DNA of 64,000 nt from assembly GCA_913057175.1 (NCBI GenBank), contig CAJXNP010000007.1:124001-188000 (forward strand), in the 5' to 3' direction. This stretch comes from an uncultured Cytophagales bacterium (GTDB lineage: Bacteria; Bacteroidota; Bacteroidia; Cytophagales; Cyclobacteriaceae). How positions within the stretch are numbered: the stretch's first letter is position 1; every line of letters begins with the position of its first letter. Below, piece after piece: positions 1 to 9,322 of this stretch. Made by a program: the position numbers and the translations under genes. The notes beneath the pieces were generated by a model, which was not told the DNA's origin, did no database searches, and saw only the letters and a list, made by a program, of their open reading frames with translations.

Positions 1-414
1 TCAGAGGAGTTTCTCACGGGTTATTCTGCCGTGCAGGCTGTTCCGGGCCCTGTTTTTTCTTTTTGCTCATATCTGGGAGTGCTTTCCATGAGAAATTATG
101 GCATCGGAGGGGAAATTTTGGGTAGCGTACTGGCAACAGCAGGGATCTTTTTGCCTGGAACATTTTTTATATTTTTTACCATTCGTTTCTGGGAAGAGTT
201 GAAAAAATATAGGCCAATTAAGGCTTCTCTTGAAGGGATCAATGCAGCCAGTGCCGGGATGGTAATAGCGGCTACATTTGTGCTATTTGAGCCCATTGAA
301 GCCAATATTCTTAACACCTTGGTAATTGTTATCACATTCATTCTCCTAATGTTTACCAAGGTGCCTCATCCGGTTATCATATTATTTGGACTGCTGGCAG
401 GGTTTATTTTTTAA
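1..414 (+). CDS. chrA: Chromate transporter, C-terminal part (cut by window start)
   Basis: The reading frame is already open at base 1, so this is the end of a longer gene; the GTG at 31 is an internal valine and not a start. The visible 137 residues contain the chromate-transporter (CHR) pattern A-V-x-G-P followed by a glycine-rich stretch, and about four hydrophobic membrane segments. ChrA proteins are inner-membrane carriers linked to chromate efflux, although many members have not been tested for substrate. The gene ends tail-to-tail with the next gene and overlaps it by four bases. The family call is good; the substrate is inferred only from the family name. Confidence 0.85.
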   Translation, partial: SEEFLTGYSAVQAVPGPVFSFCSYLGVLSMRNYGIGGEILGSVLATAGIFLPGTFFIFFTIRFWEELKKYRPIKASLEGINAASAGMVIAATFVLFEPIEANILNTLVIVITFILLMFTKVPHPVIILFGLLAGFIF

Positions 415-1310
415 AAAGTTAAAAAAGACCCATCCTGGTTGACAATAAGCTGGTAATCCTTACCAAGAATGACAGGAAGATTAAGATCTTCGTGGCCGAC
501 AGGCATACCAAAAGCTATCGGAGTACCCTTTTGATCCAGGTAACTTAAAATAATTTCTTCGGCGCTTTTACCAAATGGATTGTCAGCGTCATCTTTCATG
601 TCGGTCAGTTGACCAACAATTATTCCTCTTAATTTTTCCAGCTTTCCAGCTCTTCTTAATTGCAACATCAATCTGTCCAGACGATACAGTTGCTCGCCGA
701 TTTCTTCTATGAAAAGAATTTTATTACCGAAATCTACATCTGAAGCAGTACCAATTATACTAGCGAGAATGGACAAATTTCCTCCAATCAATGGGGCAAC
801 GGCCTTCCCATGTCTGTTTAACTGATGTGGTGAGCCATTAATTTCAAACCTTTCACCAAAGAGCATCTTTTTCAGATAAAAGAGGGAGTCTTTATTCTCC
901 TTTTTGTCAAAGATAACAGGCATCGTTCCATGAATGCTCCCTACTCCAAGTTTGATACAATGAATTAGAACTGCTGTTATATCACTGAACCCAACGATCC
1001 ATTTAGGATTTTCTACGAATGACCGCCAGTTTATTTCATCAATTATACCTGCACTTCCATATCCTCCCCTGGCAGCTAAGATACATTTAGTTTTAGGGTC
1101 ATTTAGGGCTTCCTGAAAATCGCTTATTCTATCTTCCTTTTTGCCCGAAAAACGAAAATGATCCTTAAACAAATTTTTGCTGATTTGTACTTTCAATCCC
1201 CAATCTTCCAAAATGCAGGAAGCTGCCTTTATTCTCTTTTTGGGAACTTTGGAAGCTAACCCTACAATTGTTACAGTATCGCCAGGTTGAAGAAATTCAG
1301 GAAATTGCAT
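411..1310 (-). CDS. ldcA: LD-carboxypeptidase (peptidase family S66)
   Basis: The 299-residue protein matches the S66 serine peptidase family that removes the terminal D-alanine from muropeptide tetrapeptides during murein recycling. Visible signatures are R-G-G-Y-G at about 81-85, the nucleophile elbow G-F-S-D with Ser109, G-G-N-L-S at 176-180, the paired glutamates at 202-203 and a late G-H-E-D with His273, which fit the Ser-Glu-His triad. No signal peptide is visible, consistent with a cytoplasmic recycling enzyme. It lies downstream of the ompH terminator at about 1318-1351, so it probably has its own promoter. Its stop overlaps the convergent chrA stop. Confidence 0.88.
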   Translation of the reverse strand: MQFPEFLQPGDTVTIVGLASKVPKKRIKAASCILEDWGLKVQISKNLFKDHFRFSGKKEDRISDFQEALNDPKTKCILAARGGYGSAGIIDEINWRSFVENPKWIVGFSDITAVLIHCIKLGVGSIHGTMPVIFDKKENKDSLFYLKKMLFGERFEINGSPHQLNRHGKAVAPLIGGNLSILASIIGTASDVDFGNKILFIEEIGEQLYRLDRLMLQLRRAGKLEKLRGIIVGQLTDMKDDADNPFGKSAEEIILSYLDQKGTPIAFGMPVGHEDLNLPVILGKDYQLIVNQDGSFLTF

Positions 1311-1317
1311 AGTCTAA

Positions 1318-1351
1318 AAATATAAAAACCCCTGCTGGTTGGGCAGAGGTT
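1318..1351 (-). terminator. Intrinsic terminator after the ompH genes
   Basis: On the minus strand a 9-bp stem (1343-1351 with 1327-1335, one G-U pair) closes a 7-nt loop and is followed by a U-rich run. It sits just after the second OmpH gene and before ldcA, so it probably ends the long BamA-region transcript. The plus-strand side is also followed by Ts, so it may work in both directions. Confidence 0.65.
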
Positions 1352-1379
1352 TTATAAAATTTTTTACTTAGTTCTTTAA

Positions 1380-1925
1380 TTACTCTGTAGTGGCTTCTGC
1401 GGGAGGTTGAACACCCAATTTAGCAAAAACTAGCTCAGATACATCATACTGCTCATCAGCGCTTAGCAAGATAGAAACCATTCCTTGTCTGGCACTTAGT
1501 ATGAATGAATATCCGTTCTCCTCTCTAACCTGGTCAATTGCTTTCTGGATTTTGTCATAAACAGGTTGCAATAATTGCATTTGCTTTTTCTGCAGGGAAT
1601 TCTCCGCATCTGCTTGAAATTTCTGAATAGATTGCTGTAATGATTGCAATTCCTGCTCTTTGTCAGCTCTTATTTCCGGAAGCCAGGTTTGAGCATTTTT
1701 TTGATAATCAGCAGCCTTTGTCTGAAAATCCTGCATTTTTGAATCTAGCTGAGTCTCTAACTGCCTGCTATAATCGGTTAACTCGGATTCAATTTGTTTT
1801 GCCTCTGGCATTGCTGACAGGATATAGTCCACATCTGTATAGCCAATTTTTAAAGTACCCTGTGCATTTGCACCAAATGCAGTGAAAAAAATGCCAATCA
1901 CTGCGATAAAAAACAACTTTTTCAT
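1380..1925 (-). CDS. OmpH/Skp-family periplasmic chaperone (second copy)
   Basis: The 181-residue protein has an N-terminal signal peptide ending near the A-N-A-Q-G site, then the OmpH pattern K-I-G-Y-T-D-V-D-Y-I-L. A central region of about 90 residues rich in Gln, Lys, Glu and Ala reads as the long coiled coil of Skp, and a conserved C-terminal strand region follows. Skp trimers hold unfolded outer-membrane proteins in the periplasm and deliver them to BamA. It lies 19 bases after a related gene, and both follow bamA, an arrangement common in Bacteroidota. A C-terminal P-P-A-E-A-T-T-E tail is specific to this copy. Confidence 0.9.
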   Translation of the reverse strand: MKKLFFIAVIGIFFTAFGANAQGTLKIGYTDVDYILSAMPEAKQIESELTDYSRQLETQLDSKMQDFQTKAADYQKNAQTWLPEIRADKEQELQSLQQSIQKFQADAENSLQKKQMQLLQPVYDKIQKAIDQVREENGYSFILSARQGMVSILLSADEQYDVSELVFAKLGVQPPAEATTE

Positions 1926-1944
1926 ATCTCTTTATTTTAAAATT

Positions 1945-2475
1945 CTATTTTATAACATCATTTGGATCTCCCAATCCAAGTTCCTCCAAAACATAATCTG
2001 TATAGTCGTGAACAGGATTTGTGTATATCATGACCAAGTCTCCTGCTTTATCGAAAACGATCTGAAGCTTTTTATCTTTTGCAACTTTCTCGACCGCTTC
2101 ATAAACTTTTTCCATACTAGGTTTGATCAATTCCTTTTTTTTGAGGAAGTACAGCCCCTCAGCACCGAAAACTTTGTTATTGTATGCCTTGGCTTCTTCT
2201 TCCTTGTCTTTGATCGCAGCAAGCTTTTCCTGCTTCATTTCGTTTGTCAGTAAGACTTCCTGAGCCTTATATTCATCGTACAAACCTTCAATGGTTCGAT
2301 ACATTTCTCTGATCTCCCCCTGCCAACTTTGTGCCAATTGATCAATTTCACCTTGAGCTTCCTTGTATTCCGGCATTTGGTTGAGTATATATTCCGTATC
2401 CACATAACCAAATTTCTGGCCAAAAGCATGACAGGTCAAAAATATAATCGGCAAAAGTAATAATAATTTTTTCAT
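1945..2475 (-). CDS. OmpH/Skp-family periplasmic chaperone (first copy)
   Basis: The 176-residue protein starts with a clear signal peptide ending at about C-H-A-F-G-Q and continues with K-F-G-Y-V-D-T-E-Y-I-L, the same opening block as its downstream neighbour. Its middle is a charged coiled coil. It follows bamA by 10 bases, so it is probably co-transcribed and supplies outer-membrane protein clients to the BAM machinery. The two copies differ enough that the duplication looks old; whether they have separate clients cannot be told from sequence. Confidence 0.9.
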   Translation of the reverse strand: MKKLLLLLPIIFLTCHAFGQKFGYVDTEYILNQMPEYKEAQGEIDQLAQSWQGEIREMYRTIEGLYDEYKAQEVLLTNEMKQEKLAAIKDKEEEAKAYNNKVFGAEGLYFLKKKELIKPSMEKVYEAVEKVAKDKKLQIVFDKAGDLVMIYTNPVHDYTDYVLEELGLGDPNDVIK

Positions 2476-2485
2476 TGAGAATAAA

Positions 2486-5179
2486 TTATCTGATTTGTTG
2501 ACCTATAGTAAAATGGAATTGTGCGCCACTGATATTAGGTGATCCGGGCAGTCTGTCAAAGCCATATCCCCAGTCGATCCCCATCAGACCAAATGCCGGC
2601 ATAAAAATTCGCGCTCCGAAACCAGCTGATTTGTATAAATTGAAAGGATTATATTCACTGAGAGAACCAAAATTATTACCAGCTTCGAGAAAGCCTAGTA
2701 CAAAAATAGTTGATTGAGGACTTAAAGTGACCGGGTATCTTAATTCAAGCACAAACTTATTATAAGCCACTCCGCCTATGATCTCATCACTCTGTCTTGT
2801 ACCATTGTAATTAGGAGGGGTAATAGCATTGTTTTCATATCCCCTCAATCCGATGATGTCGTATCCGAGAATGAAGTTGTTTCCGCCGGCTAATCCGTCC
2901 CCACCTAGCTGGAACCTGTCAAATGGTCCTGTTGGTGCCTTATCAGAATAAGTGTCAATAAATCCTAAATGTGCCCTGGCATTGAAAACCAGGTTGCCCA
3001 CCAACTTCTGGTAAAAGCTTGCATCAAACATCCATTTGTGATATTCTACCCATTTAAACATTTCTTCCCGGCTTGCATCGCCATAATTGATGTTGTTGAA
3101 AAGAGAATATGGAGGTGTTAAACCTATGCTCAGGTTTAGTGATGAACCAGATCTGGGGAACATAGGTTGATCTACACTATTTCTACTGATAGTAAGGGTG
3201 TACATCAGGTTCCTGGCAGTTCCACTGGTAAATCCTAGTTGTGAGTTGGCGCTTCCTGCAAAATCATCAAATTCGTAGAGGGTGTATGAGAGCGAATTAG
3301 ATATCGTAAAGAAATCATCAGGCCATTTAACCCTTTTGCCAAGTCCAACACTTACGGAGGTCAGCTTCATGGATCCACCATCATTTACGGTGTATCCAGG
3401 GAAGTAATTTCTGGAAACTGATCGGTTTACACCGAATGTAAATGAATTAGGTTTCTTACCGCCCAACCAGGGTTCTGTAAAGGTCATTGAATACATCTGA
3501 AACTGCTTGCCATTTGCCTGGATTCGAAGAGAGAGCTTTTGTCCATCCCCGATAGGTAAAGGTCTCCATTTATCAAAATGAGGGATGTTTTTTACAGAGA
3601 AATTGTTAAAAGAAAGTCCGACTGTACCGATAAATCCATAGAATCCTCCCCAGCCGCCGGACAGTTCTATCTGATCACTCGGCTTTTCTACCACCGTGTA
3701 TTCAATATCAACTGTTCCATCAGCCATGTTTGGCATAGGCTGGATACCGATCTGTTCCGGATCGAAATAACCAAGTTGCGATAATTCACGTTGTGTTCTG
3801 ATCAAGTCGGATCGACTAAATTTCTGTCCTGGGATTGTCCTGATTTCACGCATGATCACATGGTCGTTCGTACGGTCATTCCCTTTAACGATGATTTTAT
3901 TAATTGTCGCCTGCTCTCCTTCGTGAATTCGCATCTCAACATCTATAGAATCACCAATTATTTCGACCTCTACCGGGTCCACCTGGAAGAATAAATATCC
4001 AAAATCCATGTACAGAGCACCTAAGTCTGTTCCATTAGGATTAAAGGAAATCTTCTTCTGAATGAGCTCCATGTCATAGACATCCCCTTTTTTTACTCCC
4101 AGTACCTTATCCAATTGTTCATCCGTGTAGACAAAGTTTCCTGTCCAGATGATATCTCTGAAATAATATTTTTTACCTTCATCAACTTTGATATCAATGT
4201 TTATTTCATTGTCTCTAAGGGTATAAATAGAATCTGACACGATTTTGGCATCGCGATATCCCCTTGAATTGTAAAAATTGATAAGTGCTTTTTTGTCTTC
4301 TTTATATTCGTCTTTTTTGAATTTTGATGTTTTAAAGAAGTTAACGTTGATTGACCTGCTTAATTTTTCTTTTAATTCTTCCTTATCAACTTCATATGAC
4401 TTTGTCAGGAAGTCATAAGTCTTTTTTGGTGTCAGATGGGTGCCAAACCGGAACAATTCTTGAAAGACTTTAAACCTCAACTTTTCATTGGTGTTTTTCA
4501 TTTTGGATCGTAATCGGCTATCATAAAAAGCTTCATTACCGATAAAATTGACCCGATTTATCTTAACCTTTTGTTTTTTGTCAACATCAATTAATAGCTT
4601 CATACCGTTTGCAATGAGCGTATCCGGTTGTTTTTGGATATCTACCGCAACATTTAAATAACCTTTGTCGATAAAATAATCCTTGACGTTATATTCGGTG
4701 TTCTTAACAATGGCATCTGAAAGTACTTTGCCCCGGATTAGTTCAAGTTTTTCATTTAGTTCTGTTTGCTGGGTTTTGTTAATGCCTTCAAATTCAATTC
4801 TTGATAGACGCGGACGCTCGCTGAGTTCCAGTGTAAGAAAGGCCTTGTCCCCTTCAATTTTAGAAATGTAGAGGGATACATTTCCGATAATTCCATTTTT
4901 CCAGAGTTTTTTAATGGCATTGGAAGTGGCATCACTGGGTATTCTGATTTTATCGCCAACTTTAAGACCGGTAATGGAAACGATGGCATTTTCATTTAGG
5001 GTTTTGAGACCGACGACTTTTATTTCAGCAATTTCATATTCCCTGGGGTTCGCATAGCTTAATTCAATTTCGTCCTTTTGATTATTATTTTGCCTGCCAA
5101 CTCCAAGCCTGACTTGCCCAAGACAATCTGACGAAATAATAAAAAGTACGGCGACAAGTACTTTGATGTAACTATGCAT
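2486..5179 (-). CDS. bamA: Outer-membrane assembly factor BamA (Omp85)
   Basis: About 897 residues from the ATG at 5179; an upstream in-frame ATG at 5203 would add eight residues inside uppS but would spoil the signal peptide, which runs to about C-L-G-Q. After it come repeated POTRA-type units (roughly residues 40-500, with recurring I-x-G-N and G-Y-x-x-A-x-V patterns) and then a C-terminal beta-barrel containing G-L-R-G-Y-E-N, the Omp85 signature near the barrel end. BamA folds and inserts beta-barrel proteins into the outer membrane. It overlaps the uppS stop by 8 bases and is followed by two Skp-like chaperones, which fits its role. Confidence 0.95.
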   Translation of the reverse strand: MHSYIKVLVAVLFIISSDCLGQVRLGVGRQNNNQKDEIELSYANPREYEIAEIKVVGLKTLNENAIVSITGLKVGDKIRIPSDATSNAIKKLWKNGIIGNVSLYISKIEGDKAFLTLELSERPRLSRIEFEGINKTQQTELNEKLELIRGKVLSDAIVKNTEYNVKDYFIDKGYLNVAVDIQKQPDTLIANGMKLLIDVDKKQKVKINRVNFIGNEAFYDSRLRSKMKNTNEKLRFKVFQELFRFGTHLTPKKTYDFLTKSYEVDKEELKEKLSRSINVNFFKTSKFKKDEYKEDKKALINFYNSRGYRDAKIVSDSIYTLRDNEINIDIKVDEGKKYYFRDIIWTGNFVYTDEQLDKVLGVKKGDVYDMELIQKKISFNPNGTDLGALYMDFGYLFFQVDPVEVEIIGDSIDVEMRIHEGEQATINKIIVKGNDRTNDHVIMREIRTIPGQKFSRSDLIRTQRELSQLGYFDPEQIGIQPMPNMADGTVDIEYTVVEKPSDQIELSGGWGGFYGFIGTVGLSFNNFSVKNIPHFDKWRPLPIGDGQKLSLRIQANGKQFQMYSMTFTEPWLGGKKPNSFTFGVNRSVSRNYFPGYTVNDGGSMKLTSVSVGLGKRVKWPDDFFTISNSLSYTLYEFDDFAGSANSQLGFTSGTARNLMYTLTISRNSVDQPMFPRSGSSLNLSIGLTPPYSLFNNINYGDASREEMFKWVEYHKWMFDASFYQKLVGNLVFNARAHLGFIDTYSDKAPTGPFDRFQLGGDGLAGGNNFILGYDIIGLRGYENNAITPPNYNGTRQSDEIIGGVAYNKFVLELRYPVTLSPQSTIFVLGFLEAGNNFGSLSEYNPFNLYKSAGFGARIFMPAFGLMGIDWGYGFDRLPGSPNISGAQFHFTIGQQIR

Positions 5180-5909
5180 TATTTGACTCAATAACTTTTC
5201 CAAATCTTCGCTCCCTTTTTTGATATTCTAAAATTGCCTCATTTAGATGTTCTTTTCTAAAGTCCGGCCAAAGCACTTCGGTGATATAAATTTCCGTATA
5301 TGCTATTTGCCATAATAAAAAATTACTTATTCTCAATTCCCCACTAGTCCGGATAAGTAGTTCAGGATCAGGTATTCCCTTTGTGCAAAGATATTCTGAA
5401 AATAGTTCACTACTAATAATATCTTCATTTAATTCACCTCTTTTAACATCTTTTAACAGGTTTTTAACGGCTTCTATGATTTCCCACCTGCCACTATAGC
5501 TCAATGCTAAGATAAGGGTGAGACCATCATTATTTTTGGTGGCTTCAATACATTCTGCCAATTCTCTCTGGCATTTTTTTGGCAATTGACCAGTTTCACC
5601 TATAGTCTGAAGCTTAACATTATTTTTCATGAGGGTTTTTGTCTCACCTTTAATGGTTGATACGAGTAGCTCCATTAACCCCTGGATTTCAGCTTTAGGG
5701 CGATACCAATTTTCAGTGGAAAATGCGTACAACGTGAGGTATTCAACTCCTAACTCTGCACAACCTTCTGTGGTATCCCGAACAGCTTTTATGGCATTTC
5801 TGTGTCCAAAAATTCTTTTTGCGCCTTTTTTTTGAGCCCATCTACCATTGCCATCCATAATAACAGCTATGTGTTTTGGCAATTTGCTTTTGTCTATCTC
5901 TTCAAACAT
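5172..5909 (-). CDS. uppS: Isoprenyl transferase (undecaprenyl diphosphate synthase)
   Basis: The 245-residue protein has the cis-prenyltransferase signatures D-G-N-G-R-W at 19-24 (Asp19 binds magnesium and the diphosphate), the S-T-E-N-W block at about 64-68 and R-T-S-G-E-x-R at 187-193. It condenses isopentenyl diphosphate units onto farnesyl diphosphate to make the C55 carrier lipid used for peptidoglycan and surface polysaccharides. Length is normal for the family. It sits directly ahead of bamA with overlapping coding ends, so the two are likely translated from one message. Its substrate precursors depend on the pathway begun by dxs at 17341-19257. Confidence 0.95.
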   Translation of the reverse strand: MFEEIDKSKLPKHIAVIMDGNGRWAQKKGAKRIFGHRNAIKAVRDTTEGCAELGVEYLTLYAFSTENWYRPKAEIQGLMELLVSTIKGETKTLMKNNVKLQTIGETGQLPKKCQRELAECIEATKNNDGLTLILALSYSGRWEIIEAVKNLLKDVKRGELNEDIISSELFSEYLCTKGIPDPELLIRTSGELRISNFLLWQIAYTEIYITEVLWPDFRKEHLNEAILEYQKRERRFGKVIESNNA

Positions 5910-5969
5910 TTTTATTAAGGCCTTTCGAATCAGACCGCAAATTTGCTTACTTTTTTCAACTTTTTAAAA

Positions 5970-6707
5970 TTATTTGCCACCTTGGGTATGGTAAAAGTTA
6001 TATGGGCAGTCTACAGCATAGATGGTATAGCTTAAAGTAATACCAAAAAAGTTGTACCAATCTTTGTCAAACTTATTGCCATACTGGTAGTTTTTAGCTC
6101 GATTTGGAGCTTCCGAAACATCGTCGATCCAATCGGTGAAAAGTTTTCTAAGGCCCACTTCAAAGCCAAGATTAAAATAGGGGTTTAGTTCAATTTTTAT
6201 TCCTGTTCCAAAGGGAATAACCGGTTGAAAATTACTGTATTCTCCCTGACCGTTCACGGGTTCATCACCAAATATGACAAATGCCCCAAAGCCCATAAAA
6301 AGATAGGGAGTCCATTTATTTAAATTCTTTCCGCTTTTAATATCCAGAAAATTATATTCGAAATCAGCTGCTATTTCCATAACAGTAATGCCAAAAGATG
6401 CCATTCTTTCCTGGGCAAATGGGTCAATAGGTTTATCATCAGAACCGGTAACGCCTCCTACAGTTAAAGCACCTCTCAGGGAAATGATCGGATTGTAATT
6501 GTACCGGTAAAACAGTTGCCCTCCCGGGCGTATGGATTCGAAGTGATAACCTCTCTGCAAATCACCTGCATAATTCATGGCGCCAAGCCCTAGCCCAAAC
6601 TCATGATGCTGGGCGATGGTATGACCTGCAAAAAGGAAACTTGAAAGTCCCAGTAAGAGAGTAATAGCAAAATTCTTTAAAAAATATTTATTCATTTTAT
6701 TTCTCAT
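5970..6707 (-). CDS. DUF6089-type outer-membrane beta-barrel protein (second copy)
   Basis: The 245-residue protein has a signal peptide ending near A-G-H-T-I-A-Q and then alternating hydrophobic and polar strands with many aromatic residues, such as G-L-G-L-G-A-M-N-Y-A-G-D-L, typical of a small porin-like barrel. It resembles the DUF6089 proteins encoded between nadK and bamA in many Bacteroidota. Translation could instead start at the second Met (6695), which would remove the 11-base overlap with the upstream gene. Function is unknown; cell-envelope location is inferred from the signal peptide and the operon. Confidence 0.75.
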   Translation of the reverse strand: MRNKMNKYFLKNFAITLLLGLSSFLFAGHTIAQHHEFGLGLGAMNYAGDLQRGYHFESIRPGGQLFYRYNYNPIISLRGALTVGGVTGSDDKPIDPFAQERMASFGITVMEIAADFEYNFLDIKSGKNLNKWTPYLFMGFGAFVIFGDEPVNGQGEYSNFQPVIPFGTGIKIELNPYFNLGFEVGLRKLFTDWIDDVSEAPNRAKNYQYGNKFDKDWYNFFGITLSYTIYAVDCPYNFYHTQGGK

Positions 6708-7731
6708 TTTTACCAGCCAGAATGTATGATATTTTAAAACTGGTCAATAAGTAAAAGTCGGATGACTTGTCATCACCACGTTTGTTCCCCTCATTTCCAT
6801 AACCGTCTAGCACCTCATAAATCTGGTTGTCGTACTTCGATGTATAATTTATCGGATCAGTAAATGCCAGAATATTGCTGAAATTCCTCGGGTTTCTCCC
6901 ATTTGAGGAATTTATTTCTCCTGATCGATCCGAAAGACTCTTAGCCAGATCGCTGTCTAAAGACCCTAAATCTACATAATTTCCGCTTACATCATCTATG
7001 TAATCGGTAAACAGGTAACGATAAGAAACCTCAAAGATAATATTTAATGTATTATTTAATTTATAACTAAACCCTAATCCCACAGGGATAACCGGTTGAA
7101 TAGTTGAATAAGGCTCAATATCATAAAAGGAGCTGAACTGTCCTTCCGTTCCCAATTCACGAAGAGGCTGCCACCTGCCAAAATTTTCGTATCGTTCGCT
7201 TGAAGGTTTAAATTCGGGAATTCTCGCTTTTGGTCCATGGTAAAGGACGCCAATGCCACCAAACAGATAGGGTGAAAAAACGGGCCTCTCAACATATGAA
7301 AATTTGTTTTTTACGAAATAATATCTTGCTTGAAAGGTAAATTCGAGCATGTCATTTCTAAAGCTCAGATTCCTGGTATAATTGGCTATTTCATCCGGAT
7401 CACTTGAATCAAAAGTATAATAGTCATCTGCTGTGAGGCGGATCCAGGATAGCCCTGTATAAAATGAAACATTTCTTCCTCTTCTGTATTCCAGGTTTGC
7501 AGTGAGGCCAACATCAGATGATCTTACGCGAAACAGGTTGGAAAATGCAAACGGATTAAGGTCTCCAAAATATTGGGTGAAATGAATTCCACCTCCAACG
7601 GACAGATAGCGTTGGTCTTTTTTCATTTTATCCAACCCTTTCACACCAGAGTTCGATCCGAAATCCTGGGAAGATGCATCCCAGAAAGAAAATGTTATTA
7701 GGCAAATGAGGACAAAACTTTTCACGATCAA
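6697..7731 (-). CDS. DUF6089-type outer-membrane beta-barrel protein (first copy)
   Basis: The protein of about 344 residues has a short signal peptide ending near D-A-S-S-Q, then barrel-like strands opening with G-G-G-I-H-F-T-Q-Y-F-G-D-L-N, and V-I-P-V-G-L-G-F near the middle shared with the following paralogue. It is likely to sit in the outer membrane. The open frame begins with TTG at 7731, directly after the nadK stop; the GTG at 7725 gives a more typical M-K-S-F signal peptide and is my preferred alternative. There is no ATG start. Function is not known. The pair between nadK and uppS is a conserved Bacteroidota neighbourhood. Confidence 0.72.
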   Translation of the reverse strand: MIVKSFVLICLITFSFWDASSQDFGSNSGVKGLDKMKKDQRYLSVGGGIHFTQYFGDLNPFAFSNLFRVRSSDVGLTANLEYRRGRNVSFYTGLSWIRLTADDYYTFDSSDPDEIANYTRNLSFRNDMLEFTFQARYYFVKNKFSYVERPVFSPYLFGGIGVLYHGPKARIPEFKPSSERYENFGRWQPLRELGTEGQFSSFYDIEPYSTIQPVIPVGLGFSYKLNNTLNIIFEVSYRYLFTDYIDDVSGNYVDLGSLDSDLAKSLSDRSGEINSSNGRNPRNFSNILAFTDPINYTSKYDNQIYEVLDGYGNEGNKRGDDKSSDFYLLTSFKISYILAGKNEK

Positions 7732-8607
7732 TTAGTTTCTCATATCAATACCCCAATTCAACTTTTTTCTCAGTGTATCCATAAAAGTATGGTGACCGGT
7801 TTTAATGAGCTTAGCTTCAAAAGACTCCTTTCTAATAGTAAATTTTAGTCCGGTTGAAACAGTTGCTGACCGGCTGTCCAGAGAAACCAAAAAGTATTTA
7901 CTTCGGCTTTTTACTTCAAGAGAAATCACACTTTTATCTGACACTACAAATGGCCGAACGTTTAAATTATGTGGACTGACGGGTGTGATGATAAAGCTGT
8001 TGGATTGTGGAGAAACAATTGGTCCGCCACAGCTTAGCGAATATCCGGTGGACCCTGTTGGTGTGGAAATGATTAATCCGTCTGCCCAATAGCTATTGAG
8101 AAAATTTCCATCAAGGTAAGTATTTACTGTAATCATGGATGAGGTATCCTGTTTCAATACAGCAAATTCATTCAAAGCAAAATTATCCCCTTCAAACACT
8201 TTTTGACCGCAATCAGCGTGGATTAACATCCTGCTATCAATTTCATGTGAATTTCGCAAGATATCCTCGACTACTTGGGGGGCATCTTCCAGGGTTGTAT
8301 TTGCCAAAAAACCCATCGTGCCTGTATTGATTGCGAGAATAGGAATTTCAAGTTTATTAATATGTGTAATGGATTGAAGCAATGTACCATCACCTCCAAT
8401 GCTGATAAAAAAATCCATGTCTACAAGCTGAGACTCGGTTGAGTACTTTTGGAAAGTATCATGATTTATACCGGAATCATGCAATAATTCTGAAAAGTTC
8501 TCAGAAACAGAAACAACACACCTATGCCTTAGCAGAGTTTGAAATAATTTTTCAATTCTAAAAACGGCATCCTGGGAGAAGGGCTTTCCATGAATAGCAA
8601 CTTTCAT
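7732..8607 (-). CDS. nadK: NAD kinase
   Basis: The 291-residue protein carries the NAD kinase signature G-G-D-G-T at 71-75, followed by N-T-G-T-M-G-F-L-A and a later T-P-T-G-S-T-G-Y-S-L-S-C-G-G-P-I-V block, both diagnostic for the family. It phosphorylates NAD to NADP, setting the pool for biosynthetic reduction. Length matches bacterial NadK. It lies in the minus-strand run between a CBS-domain gene (49-base gap upstream) and two outer-membrane barrel genes with no gap downstream. No unusual residue is evident. Confidence 0.95.
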   Translation of the reverse strand: MKVAIHGKPFSQDAVFRIEKLFQTLLRHRCVVSVSENFSELLHDSGINHDTFQKYSTESQLVDMDFFISIGGDGTLLQSITHINKLEIPILAINTGTMGFLANTTLEDAPQVVEDILRNSHEIDSRMLIHADCGQKVFEGDNFALNEFAVLKQDTSSMITVNTYLDGNFLNSYWADGLIISTPTGSTGYSLSCGGPIVSPQSNSFIITPVSPHNLNVRPFVVSDKSVISLEVKSRSKYFLVSLDSRSATVSTGLKFTIRKESFEAKLIKTGHHTFMDTLRKKLNWGIDMRN

Positions 8608-8656
8608 GCGCGAAAAATTGGTTGGTAAAGGTAATAAGAATAATTGGAAGGGGTGG

Positions 8657-9322
8657 TCAAATGTTGAGATATCTCATCAAATGGTCAATTCTTTCCTGGG
8701 TTGTTTCGGTTCGATCGATGTCATTAAACTTTGCAACTACATCGTAATTAAACCTTTCAAGAGAGGCAATGACTTTTGACAGGTCGTTGACATTGAGCTT
8801 GAGGGTAAGGTAAATATCATCCGAATTTGAATATGGAGAAGAGACATATGCTCCTAAAATCTTCACATTGTCGGATTCGATGATCCTGGATATTTCAGAG
8901 AGTAAATAATCCCTTTGCTTAAGTGAAACCACTACAATTCCACCAGGACTTTGTATGGTGATAGTTTTTGCAAACTCACTCAAAGCATATTCGTAGCTCG
9001 TTACACCAATGAAATTTTTGCTTTCATCTACCACAGCGACGATTTGTACGGAGTTTTCCAGAGCAACTTTTAAAATATCAAAATAGTGTTGATTGACAGA
9101 AACATAAGTATTTTCTGAAGTAAGCTGATACTCGCTGACTGGTTTCTTCAAATCATTGGCATCCAGGATCATTTCTTCCGTGATAAGCCCCTTGAATTTT
9201 CCCCCCTCGATAACAGGTAATTGATTGACCTTTAGTTCTTCCATCCAAATAATAGCCTTCTTCGAAAGGTCTTTCAGCTTCAGAGCAGGAATCATTTGGT
9301 TAATTAAACTTTCGGCTATCAT
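8657..9322 (-). CDS. CBS-domain protein
   Basis: The 221-residue protein has two CBS units in the first two thirds (about residues 10-60 and 70-125), recognisable by the pattern L-P-V-I-E-G-G-K-F-K-G-L-I-T and by I-V-A-V-V-D-E-S-K-N-F-I-G-V. A C-terminal region of about 80 residues looks like an ACT-type fold. CBS pairs usually bind adenine nucleotides and act as energy or redox sensors. It overlaps the hydrolase gene by four bases and precedes nadK, so a link with nucleotide sensing is possible but only inferred. The specific ligand is unknown. Confidence 0.8.
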   Translation of the reverse strand: MIAESLINQMIPALKLKDLSKKAIIWMEELKVNQLPVIEGGKFKGLITEEMILDANDLKKPVSEYQLTSENTYVSVNQHYFDILKVALENSVQIVAVVDESKNFIGVTSYEYALSEFAKTITIQSPGGIVVVSLKQRDYLLSEISRIIESDNVKILGAYVSSPYSNSDDIYLTLKLNVNDLSKVIASLERFNYDVVAKFNDIDRTETTQERIDHLMRYLNI